Below are positions 1 through 5,486 of a stretch of DNA of 7,173 bases, one piece after another. Numbering within the stretch: position 1 is the first letter of the stretch; each line of letters begins with the position of its first letter. The notes under the pieces are model-generated. The model was not told the DNA's origin. It searched no databases and saw only the letters and a list, made by a program, of their open reading frames with translations. The stretch lies in the NCBI GenBank assembly GCA_021821235.1, contig JAKACS010000154.1, forward strand, positions 1 to 7,173, given 5' to 3'. Position numbers and translations under genes: made by a program. This DNA is from Bacillota bacterium. GTDB taxonomy: Bacteria > Bacillota > Bacilli > Bacillales_B > DSM-18226.

Positions 1-81
1 GTCCATACAGATGAACAAAAAATTCTTTGCTATGACTGCCTGGAACAAGAAGGTAAAGAAAAGGAAAATCCGCAAAGCTAA
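1..81 (+). CDS. C-terminal end of an unidentified protein (5' truncated)
   Basis: Reading frame 1 is open from the window edge for 26 codons and ends at TAA 79-81. The visible tail is charged and carries a C-x2-C pair (Cys10 and Cys13, in ILCYDCLEQE), which could be half of a zinc-binding ribbon, followed by a Glu/Lys-rich end. The stop codon sits in the loop of a strong terminator hairpin, as expected for a real gene end. Too little is visible to name a family. Its upstream part and operon lie outside the window. Confidence 0.6.
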   Translation, partial: VHTDEQKILCYDCLEQEGKEKENPQS

Positions 82-99
82 TGCTTTGCGGATTTTTTC
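61..99. terminator. Bidirectional rho-independent terminator
   Basis: A perfect 9-bp stem CCGCAAAGC (70-78) / GCTTTGCGG (83-91) with a TAAT loop is followed by a T-run on the plus strand (93-98). A-rich sequence (61-68) precedes it and gives a T-run on the minus strand; A-T pairs extend the stem by several base pairs. It can end both the truncated plus-strand gene, whose stop codon lies in the loop, and the converging nitric oxide reductase gene, whose stop is at 102-104. Confidence 0.88.
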
Positions 100-101
100 C
101 A

Positions 102-2465
102 TTAATCTTCGTCAACAGCCAAATCTATCACTGGCAGTTTTTCATTTTCATTATGCGTTGGTTTTCGTAAATTGAAAAGTGCTTTAACGGCAAAAACAAG
201 CAAGGCGACAACACCAATTAAGAAAATCGTATCCGGAACAGCACGCCATGTTAATAAGTTTTGAACAATCCCTTTTTGTAAAAACGATGCTGAGCGCGAT
301 GCTGCATACCCATTATAATATGCTTCCTTGATTTGCAAGAATCCTGTTGGCAACAAGGCCACAAAAACCATTCCAGCAAGACCAACGTTCAGCATAATGC
401 AACTGAATTTAATCAGCTTGTCATTCCACGCCTCGGGTTTTACAATATTGCGAAGCGAATAGAGAAGGACAGCGATCGCAAACATGCCATATACGCCCAT
501 CATTGAAGCATGGCCATGTGCCGGTGTTAAAAATTGTCCATGTTCAAAATAGCTGACAGCAGGCAGATTGATTAGGAATCCGAGTACCCCAGCACCAACT
601 AAGTTCCAAATGGCTACAGAGATTAAAAACCAGAATGTACCTTTATAAGGAAAATCAATGCCACCAGCGCGCATCATTTTATAGTGGCCATATGCTTCTA
701 GGATTAACAGTGTTAACGGTATGACCTCTAATGCTGAAAATACCGCTCCCAAACCGATCCATACCTCGGCCGATCCGTTGTAGTAATAATGGTGGCCAAT
801 GCCGATGACACCACTGCCTAGCAATAAAATTAATTGAAAGTACAATGCTTTTATCGTTGATTTCTTCGTAACAAGTTTCATTTGCACCATCAAGAAACCA
901 ATGATAACAACGGCAAACACTTCAAAAATACCTTCAACCCATAAGTGAATAATCCACCAACGCCAGTAATCAGCCATTGTAAAGCTTGAATTTGGATTAA
1001 TAAAGAAGGCGAAAATATAGAAAAACGGAACCGCAATCGCTGAGTAGAACAATAGATGGATCAAGCCGCCTTTATCGCTCTCTCTTTTTAATCCTGCTTT
1101 AATTCCTCGATATACAATAATCAGCCAAATACCCATGCCGATCGCAAGAATATATTGCCATATTCTTCCAAGTTCTAAGTATTCCCAACCTTGGTTTCCA
1201 AGCAGGAACCAGTTGTTGCCTAAATATCCTTTTGCACCAAGCCATTCTCCGATCAAACTACCAACGACAAGGGCAACTAATGCCCAAAATAAGATATCAA
1301 CGAGCAAGCCTTGCTTCTTCGGTTCGTGACCGCCAACAAGTGGTGCAACATAAATTCCCATACCAAGCCACGCGGTGGCAATCCAGAAAATCGCCAACTG
1401 CAAGTGAAAACCTTTTGTAATATTAAACGGCAAAATATCATTAATCCACTTTATCCCAAAGAAACTGTTCGGTTCAATGTAATAGTGGGCAAGCAATGCG
1501 CCAAACATGGATTGGACAAAGAATAATGCTGCAACGATTACAAAATATTTTCCCGCTTTTATTTGCGAATTCGTGACTGGGAGTTTTCTTATATTGATTT
1601 GCGGAAATTCCCCTTCTTTATAGGCTTCTTGCATTCCAAGATTATATTTATAGAATACAAACAAAATAATTCCAATTGCCAAGATAAGGATCGTTACACT
1701 TGCTCCGCTCCACCAAATTGCTGAGAAAGATAAGTTATTTCCAGCATCCTGATAATATGGCCAGTTGTTTGTGTACGTTATTTCATCACCTTGGCGAAGT
1801 GTACTTGAAAGCCATGCCGTCCAAAAGAAAAAGTCGGAGATTTGCTTAATTTGATCACCGCTGGCAACATAGGCGCGATTCTGACTTGGCATATCCTTCT
1901 CTTTAATTAGACCAGCCTTTAATCCCCAGCCATCGCCTTTTGTAAATACACCTTTATAGTACTCTCTTACTTTTATGAATCCATAGGCTTGAGCATCTGT
2001 TAACTGAAGCGTATCTTTGCTGCTATCGTAGCGATTTTTACGCATTTCTTTAATGACATTGCTGCGAATCACAGCCTTTTCATCGTCATTTAAAGAAGAA
2101 AACGGTTTGTCGAACTTTTCTTTTGCCTTGTAATCCTGCATTCCCTCCGTATAAATCTTGAGCGCTTCGGCAGTATAATCAGGCCCCATATAGGAACCTT
2201 GCCCAAGAACAGTTCCGTAATCCATTAAACCATACTTTTGGAAAACAGCCTGGCCTCCCATAATGGTTTCTTTTGAGAAAAGCAAATCACCTTTCGCATT
2301 TGTTACTTTTAGCGGTCTTGGCGCTTGCTCTTTAAAGATCCAATATCCGCCGCCAAGCAGCACGGTGAAGCTAATTAAAATCGTAAAAATTAAAATGGAT
2401 TTTAATAGTGCATTTTTATTTGTCTTCACCACATTTTTTGTTGGAATTCCTGGTTGAATATCCAA
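102..2465 (-). CDS. norB: Quinol-dependent nitric oxide reductase (qNOR), single subunit
   Basis: This integral membrane enzyme reduces 2 NO to N2O with electrons from the quinol pool; it is also called NorZ in the qNOR literature. The 787-residue length matches the Geobacillus-type qNOR. TM1 (about 22-44) leads into a long extracytoplasmic domain (about 45-245), the fused NorC-like part, which lacks a CxxCH heme c motif. The NorB-like helices follow. By alignment with known NORs, the low-spin heme b ligands are His354 (GFHLQL) and His652, the heme b3 ligand is His650 (TPAHGHASMMG), and the FeB ligands are His507 with Glu511 (IIHLWVEGIFE) and His558-His559 (GIGHHYYY). Glu515 and Glu580 are also present. 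All key residues are intact, so it should be active. The start is TTG 2465-2463, 8 nt downstream of AGGAAGGGG (2482-2474, minus); the nearby upstream ATGs are out of frame. There is no norC or accessory norQD nearby. Confidence 0.97.
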   Translation of the reverse strand: MDIQPGIPTKNVVKTNKNALLKSILIFTILISFTVLLGGGYWIFKEQAPRPLKVTNAKGDLLFSKETIMGGQAVFQKYGLMDYGTVLGQGSYMGPDYTAEALKIYTEGMQDYKAKEKFDKPFSSLNDDEKAVIRSNVIKEMRKNRYDSSKDTLQLTDAQAYGFIKVREYYKGVFTKGDGWGLKAGLIKEKDMPSQNRAYVASGDQIKQISDFFFWTAWLSSTLRQGDEITYTNNWPYYQDAGNNLSFSAIWWSGASVTILILAIGIILFVFYKYNLGMQEAYKEGEFPQINIRKLPVTNSQIKAGKYFVIVAALFFVQSMFGALLAHYYIEPNSFFGIKWINDILPFNITKGFHLQLAIFWIATAWLGMGIYVAPLVGGHEPKKQGLLVDILFWALVALVVGSLIGEWLGAKGYLGNNWFLLGNQGWEYLELGRIWQYILAIGMGIWLIIVYRGIKAGLKRESDKGGLIHLLFYSAIAVPFFYIFAFFINPNSSFTMADYWRWWIIHLWVEGIFEVFAVVIIGFLMVQMKLVTKKSTIKALYFQLILLLGSGVIGIGHHYYYNGSAEVWIGLGAVFSALEVIPLTLLILEAYGHYKMMRAGGIDFPYKGTFWFLISVAIWNLVGAGVLGFLINLPAVSYFEHGQFLTPAHGHASMMGVYGMFAIAVLLYSLRNIVKPEAWNDKLIKFSCIMLNVGLAGMVFVALLPTGFLQIKEAYYNGYAASRSASFLQKGIVQNLLTWRAVPDTIFLIGVVALLVFAVKALFNLRKPTHNENEKLPVIDLAVDED

Positions 2466-2473
2466 TTCCTACA

Positions 2474-2482
2474 CCCCTTCCT
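2474..2482 (-). promoter_or_regulatory. Ribosome binding site fixing the TTG start of the nitric oxide reductase
   Basis: On the minus strand AGGAAGGGG lies 8 nt before the TTG at 2465. Upstream ATGs on this strand (first bases 2494 and 2499) are out of frame with the long reading frame, so TTG is the best supported start. Confidence 0.75.
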
Positions 2483-2499
2483 GTTTCTTTACATTCCAT

Positions 2500-2528
2500 A
2501 TTGTACCGTTCAAGGAAAAACCATTAAG
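2500..2528 (-). promoter_or_regulatory. Candidate -10 elements of the nitric oxide reductase promoter
   Basis: Two candidates are visible on the minus strand. CTTAAT (2528-2523) is only 4/6 to TATAAT, but it would put the transcription start near 2516 and the Crp/Fnr box (centre 2557.5) exactly at -41.5, the class II activation position. TACAAT (2505-2500) is 5/6 and would put the box near -64, a class I position. Neither has a good -35 hexamer, which fits an activator-dependent promoter. The choice between them is unresolved. Confidence 0.4.
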
Positions 2529-2549
2529 TGAAACTCTTCATTCCATTAC

Positions 2550-2565
2550 TGTGACTTTTCTCATA
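2550..2565. promoter_or_regulatory. Crp/Fnr-type operator, site 1 (nitric oxide reductase side)
   Basis: TGTGA-CTTTTC-TCATA matches the Bacillus Fnr/Crp consensus TGTGA-N6-TCACA at 9 of 10 positions. It lies in the divergent region beside a gene for a Crp/Fnr-family protein whose recognition helix suits TGTGA half-sites. Its centre, 2557.5, is 41.5 bp from the start site predicted from the minus-strand CTTAAT. Confidence 0.72.
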
Positions 2566-2574
2566 TCAATGAGA
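2559..2574. repeat. Perfect 6-4-6 inverted repeat between the two operator motifs
   Basis: TCTCAT-ATCA-ATGAGA is a perfect inverted repeat. Its left arm overlaps the right half of Crp/Fnr site 1 and its right arm overlaps the Fur-like box. It has no adjacent T-run, so it is more likely an operator than a terminator. The binding protein is unknown. Confidence 0.45.
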
Positions 2575-2584
2575 ATGATTTTCA
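2570..2584. promoter_or_regulatory. Candidate Fur-family box
   Basis: TGAGAAT-G-ATTTTCA matches the 7-1-7 Fur box TGATAAT-N-ATTATCA at 12 of 14 positions. The Fur paralogues PerR and Zur use related but different arms, and this fits Fur best. It would link expression to iron, plausible for heme and non-heme iron enzymes. It lies upstream of both preferred core promoters, which weakens a simple repression model. Confidence 0.38.
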
Positions 2585-2599
2585 AAAAAAATTCATTTC

Positions 2600-2615
2600 T
2601 ATGATGGAGGTCACT
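2600..2615. promoter_or_regulatory. Crp/Fnr-type operator, site 2 (regulator side)
   Basis: TATGA-TGGAGG-TCACT matches TGTGA-N6-TCACA at 8 of 10 positions. Its centre (2607.5) is exactly 50 bp from that of site 1. It lies 41.5 bp upstream of the start site predicted from TAAAAT at 2637-2642, a class II position suggesting autoregulation of the regulator gene. Confidence 0.5.
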
Positions 2616-2636
2616 TATTTAGAAACACAACACTGG

Positions 2637-2642
2637 TAAAAT
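2637..2642 (+). promoter_or_regulatory. Candidate -10 element of the regulator operon
   Basis: TAAAAT is 5/6 to the sigma-A -10 and predicts a start near 2649, a leader of about 42 nt before the ATG at 2691. No good -35 hexamer is present; Crp/Fnr site 2 occupies that region. An alternative -10, TATGAT at 2600-2605, would place the Fur-like box over its -35 region. Confidence 0.4.
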
Positions 2643-2690
2643 AACATATATAGAAAATTATTGGATAAATTTTTCGTATTGGAGAAGGTG

Positions 2691-3392
2691 ATGAACTTAA
2701 TGGAGCAAAGAGATATCCGAAAAAGGCTCGCGGCGGTGCCGTTGTTTAAAGAGTTATCGTCCGAAGAATTGGAGCCGATCATCGAAATTGCTCAAGTCCG
2801 CTTTTATAAGCATAAAATGTATGTATTTATGCAGGATGATCCGCTTGATCGGGTGTTTTTTATTCATACCGGAAAGATCAAGATTTATAAAACGGATTTT
2901 TCCGGAAAAGAACAGATTGTCTCTGTGCTTGAACCCGGAGAAATGTTTCCACATGCCGGTTTTTTCCGCCAAGGAAAATTCCCTGCGCACGCTGAGGTTA
3001 CCGAAGATGCAACCTTACTTGTTATACCAATTGATCAGTTTGAAGAGATCTTAATTTCCTATCCTGAACTGTGTATTAAGCTGTTTAAAGTATTGGGTGA
3101 GAAAATTGTCGATTTACAAGGCAGGCTGGAAGCACAGATTCTTCATAATACGTATGAACAAATTATTTTGCTCTTGATTCGGCTTTGCAAATCAAATGGG
3201 GAAAAGACCGGGCAATTGTATCAGTTAACAACGCAGTTCACGAACCGGGAGCTCGCCAATATGATTGGCACATCTCGTGAAACAGTGAGCAGGACAATCA
3301 ACCATTTGAAAAAGAAACAATTTATTTCACAAAATGAAAATGGTTTCTACTTAATCGATCAAGAAGCACTGAAGCAAGAATTATTTTATTAA
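2691..3392 (+). CDS. Crp/Fnr-family transcriptional regulator without Fnr-type Fe-S cysteines
   Basis: This cytoplasmic DNA-binding regulator has 233 residues. A cyclic-nucleotide-type beta-barrel covers about 20-115 (GKIKIY at 61-66, PGEMFPHAGFF at 82-92), a dimerization helix about 117-145, and a winged helix-turn-helix about 180-225. The recognition helix contains R196-E197-T198-V199-S200-R201; Arg, Glu and Arg are spaced as in E. coli CRP, fitting TGTGA half-sites. The Arg-Ser that binds cAMP phosphate in CRP is replaced (FPAHAEV, 97-103), so cAMP is unlikely as ligand. Only Cys128 and Cys166 are present, so the [4Fe-4S] cysteines of Bacillus Fnr are missing and the signal is unknown; NO through heme, as in DNR/NnrR proteins, is one guess. 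ATG 2691 follows GGAG (2681-2684) by 6 nt; in-frame ATG 2700 is the alternative. It is first gene of the plus-strand operon. Confidence 0.93.
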   Translation: MNLMEQRDIRKRLAAVPLFKELSSEELEPIIEIAQVRFYKHKMYVFMQDDPLDRVFFIHTGKIKIYKTDFSGKEQIVSVLEPGEMFPHAGFFRQGKFPAHAEVTEDATLLVIPIDQFEEILISYPELCIKLFKVLGEKIVDLQGRLEAQILHNTYEQIILLLIRLCKSNGEKTGQLYQLTTQFTNRELANMIGTSRETVSRTINHLKKKQFISQNENGFYLIDQEALKQELFY

Positions 3393-3418
3393 TTTACTTA
3401 AAAGAGGAGATGGACTAA

Positions 3419-3655
3419 ATGGAATCAAAAACAATTGAACTGGATGTTCGCGAAGATTTAAACAATAAGCTGGAGCCTTTTCAAAAAATTATGGATGCCA
3501 TTTCAGGATTAGAAGAAAATGACGTGTTTATTTTGCATGCCACGTTTAAACCCGTTCCATTATTTGCAGTTTTAAAGGCAAAAGGTTTTACACATGAGGC
3601 AGAAGAATTGGAAAAAAAACATTGGAAGATCACATTCACGAAGAAAGGAAAGTGA
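3419..3655 (+). CDS. DUF2249 family small protein, divergent first copy
   Basis: The 78-residue protein has the DUF2249 layout: an LDVRE opening (8-12), an amphipathic helix (about 17-30), a strand followed by a His-Ala-Thr-Phe-Lys-Pro turn (40-45), then the PLFAVLKAKGF helix (47-57) and a last strand (HWKITF, 68-73). DUF2249 domains have a TusA/SirA-like alpha-beta fold and often occur with hemerythrin-like and NO-related proteins; their biochemical role is not established. It lacks the GLEPPxP signature seen in the next gene and contains no cysteine. AGAGGAG (3403-3409) is a good ribosome binding site for ATG 3419. It starts 26 bp after the regulator gene, so co-transcription is likely. It is probably a diverged paralogue of the downstream protein, perhaps forming a heterodimer with it. 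Confidence 0.82.
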   Translation: MESKTIELDVREDLNNKLEPFQKIMDAISGLEENDVFILHATFKPVPLFAVLKAKGFTHEAEELEKKHWKITFTKKGK

Positions 3656-3661
3656 AGCAAA

Positions 3662-3868
3662 ATGATATTGGATAATCGCGGGTTGGAACCGCCGCAGCCA
3701 ATGATGCGAACCCTTGCTGCCCTTGAAGATTTAGAACCAGGTGAGACCTTAACGATCATTAATGACCGCCGGCCGATGTTCCTTTATGAACAGCTCGAGG
3801 AGCTTGGGTTAAAGCATCGAACAGAACCGCAAAATGATGGAAGTTTCAAGATTGAGATCTTCCGGTAA
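3662..3868 (+). CDS. DUF2249 family small protein, canonical second copy (TusA-like fold, no cysteine)
   Basis: This 68-residue protein carries the typical DUF2249 signature: LDNRGLEPPQPM at 3-14, PGETLTIINDRRP at 26-38, then the FLYEQLEELG helix. The opening mirrors the sulfur carrier TusA, whose motif is GLxCPxP, but the sulfur-carrying cysteine is a proline here (Pro10) and the protein has no cysteine at all, so it cannot be a persulfide carrier of the TusA type. Function is unknown; an RNA, metal or protein-binding role is possible. It begins 6 bp after the stop of the first DUF2249 gene, with AAAGGA at 3644-3649 inside that gene's end, so translation may be coupled. Confidence 0.88.
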   Translation: MILDNRGLEPPQPMMRTLAALEDLEPGETLTIINDRRPMFLYEQLEELGLKHRTEPQNDGSFKIEIFR

Positions 3869-3880
3869 GCAGGTGGGAGC

Positions 3881-5125
3881 ATGATACAGCAAAATCTTAG
3901 CAGTGAAACAAATATTAAACTTCCATTTTCTTTTATTTTTTTCAGCCTAGTTGCCCTTATTTTCGCTCAGATTATTCTTTTGGTCGATGGAAAGCTGATG
4001 GTACAAGGAAGTTTTGAAACTCCTGCTATTTGGTCAGCCGCCCACTTCCTTATTTTAGGTTGGGCACTCATGATTGCAATGGGAGCAATGTACCAGCTTG
4101 TTCCCGTTGCATTTTTGACAAAAATTTGGAATGAGAAATTTGGTTTTGTTCAATTTTTTACAATGGCGATTGGGGTAATTTCCTTTGCAGCCACACTATA
4201 TTTTTCACCGAAAAATGCGCTTATCCCAGGAATCATCACTTTAATAGGAATTTTAATGTTCTTGCTACAAATGTTCATGACATTAAAAAAGCAGGCAAAG
4301 GCAACTATTCTTACAGCATTTGTTGGCTCGGCACTCGCTAGCTTGTTTGTTACGATTTTCTTAGGACTCAACTTGATTTATTTCTTTAAAACAGGTATGG
4401 GCGGGGAAAATCATGAAACGATATTTAAAAGCCATGTGTTAATGGGCGTAACTGGCTGGTTTACCTTATTGATCTTCGGATTTTCCTATAAATTGGTTCC
4501 GATGTTTTCATTATCGCACGGATTCTCCATGATTCAAGCAAGATATGTTTACGGATTTTACGTATCCGGCCTTTTGATTACGCTTGCCGGCCTATTTAGC
4601 GGAAGCTCCTTGCTACTAAAATTTGGTTTCTTTTTTATGCTGTTAGGTTTTACAACTTTCAGTTGGCACGTCAGGACGATTCTCAAAAAAAGATTGAGAA
4701 AAAAGCTGGATAAGCCATTCCGTTTTTCAATTGTAGCAATTGGATTTGGAAATAGTATCCACCTTCTTGCATTTGTCCTGTTGTGGACAAATTACTTTGC
4801 CGATTTTATTAGTCCATTAATCTATGCCTATTTAATGTTATGGATTGTACTTACCATTCTTGGCTATTTGTATAAAATTGTCCCCTTCCTTTGGTGGACC
4901 CATAAGTACAGTGGAGAAATAGGAAAAAAATCTGTCCCAACACTTAAAGAAATGATCAATGATAAAGTGATATTGCCTTTGTTTGGCCTTTTCATCGGTT
5001 CGGCAATCTTAGTTTTCTTATCAATCATTTTAAAACTTTCACTGCTGTTCACGATTGGGCAGACTATTCTTGCCCTTGTATTTATCACAATGGCGCTAAA
5101 CATTATTAGTGTCGTAAAAAAATAG
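3881..5125 (+). CDS. 12-helix membrane protein, heme-copper oxidase subunit I / NnrS-like
   Basis: The 414-residue polytopic protein has about 12 predicted helices (roughly 15-36, 52-76, 88-106, 113-134, 143-169, 185-208, 220-240, 245-262, 283-303, 311-335, 363-383, 386-410). TM2, TM6 and TM10 share one pattern with identical spacing: W61/G68/Y71/P75, W193/G200/Y203/P207 and W321/G328/Y331/P335. His55 precedes the first and His185 the second; Tyr315 takes that place in the third. TM2 (H55 to LVP at 73-75) resembles the low-spin heme helix of oxidases and of the qNOR here (His354 to YVAP). The HH and HxH active-site motifs are absent, so catalytic oxidase activity is unlikely. NnrS, a 12-helix heme protein of NO metabolism, is the nearest functional analogue I can suggest; assignment to that family is unproven. 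AGGTGG (3871-3876) precedes ATG 3881, 12 bp after the DUF2249 gene. Confidence 0.8.
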   Translation: MIQQNLSSETNIKLPFSFIFFSLVALIFAQIILLVDGKLMVQGSFETPAIWSAAHFLILGWALMIAMGAMYQLVPVAFLTKIWNEKFGFVQFFTMAIGVISFAATLYFSPKNALIPGIITLIGILMFLLQMFMTLKKQAKATILTAFVGSALASLFVTIFLGLNLIYFFKTGMGGENHETIFKSHVLMGVTGWFTLLIFGFSYKLVPMFSLSHGFSMIQARYVYGFYVSGLLITLAGLFSGSSLLLKFGFFFMLLGFTTFSWHVRTILKKRLRKKLDKPFRFSIVAIGFGNSIHLLAFVLLWTNYFADFISPLIYAYLMLWIVLTILGYLYKIVPFLWWTHKYSGEIGKKSVPTLKEMINDKVILPLFGLFIGSAILVFLSIILKLSLLFTIGQTILALVFITMALNIISVVKK

Positions 5126-5139
5126 CGAGGTGTTTACTC

Positions 5140-5439
5140 ATGGAATTGCTTGAAAAAATTAAGAATGAACTAAAAAATGTTTACGATCCAGAGCTAAATA
5201 TCAATGTCGTCGATCTTGGCTTGATATACAATGTCGAAATCAACAATGATGCCGATGTGGAAATTACCATGACATTAACAACTCCGGGCTGTCCCCTGCA
5301 TGACAGCATTGAAAGAGGTGTACGCTATCAAATTGGAGGACTTGAAGAAGTTAGAAGCGTCAATGTCCATCTCGTCTGGGAACCAGCTTGGACCCCAGAA
5401 AGAATGACTCCTGAAGGATTAAAGCAACTGCGCGGATAA
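5140..5439 (+). CDS. MIP18/DUF59 family iron-sulfur cluster assembly factor (SufT/PaaD-like)
   Basis: This 99-residue cytoplasmic protein belongs to the MIP18 family, which helps load Fe-S clusters onto target proteins. Visible hallmarks are YDPELNINVVDLGLIY (15-30), the TTPGCPLH loop (47-54) with conserved Cys51, and the end VWEPAWTPERMTPEGL (79-94). Length and layout match small single-domain members such as Bacillus YitW. GAGGTG (5127-5132) lies 7 nt before ATG 5140, and only 14 bp separate it from the membrane protein gene, so it is the last gene of the operon. A likely role is repair or maturation of Fe-S enzymes damaged by NO; the specific client is not visible. A housekeeping SUF paralogue may exist elsewhere. 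Confidence 0.93.
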   Translation: MELLEKIKNELKNVYDPELNINVVDLGLIYNVEINNDADVEITMTLTTPGCPLHDSIERGVRYQIGGLEEVRSVNVHLVWEPAWTPERMTPEGLKQLRG

Positions 5440-5456
5440 CTCATTGAATCAAAAAG

Positions 5457-5486
5457 AAAAGCCTTGGCAATTTAGCCAGGGCTTTT
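5457..5486. terminator. Bidirectional rho-independent terminator between converging genes
   Basis: AAAAGCCTTGGC (5457-5468) pairs with GCCAGGGCTTTT (5475-5486) around an AATTTA loop, a 12-bp stem with a single G-U pair. The plus strand ends in a T-run; the minus strand reads TTTTCTTTTT after the stem. It ends the regulator operon and the converging helicase gene, whose TAA stop (5487-5485) overlaps the stem. Confidence 0.87.

Noticed and set aside
1135..1526. Plus-strand reading frames of 60-70 codons opposite the reductase gene
   Set aside because: They lie wholly inside a well-supported gene on the other strand, overlap each other in different frames, and show no recognisable protein motifs.
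2583..2590. Run of eight A residues in the divergent region as a slippage or phase-variation tract
   Set aside because: It is outside any coding sequence and not part of a longer repeat; an AT-rich upstream element is the simpler reading.
2661..2690. TTG at 2661 as a longer start of the Crp/Fnr regulator (243 residues)
   Set aside because: No Shine-Dalgarno precedes it, whereas GGAGAAGG lies directly before the ATGs at 2691 and 2700; the extra ten residues also precede the usual N-terminus of the family.
2754..3054. Alternative frames on both strands inside the regulator gene
   Set aside because: The regulator frame carries clear family motifs throughout; the others are low-complexity by-products of it without good starts.
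3481..3759. 92-codon minus-strand frame spanning the two DUF2249 genes
   Set aside because: It is antisense to two recognisable genes with their own ribosome binding sites and resembles no known protein.
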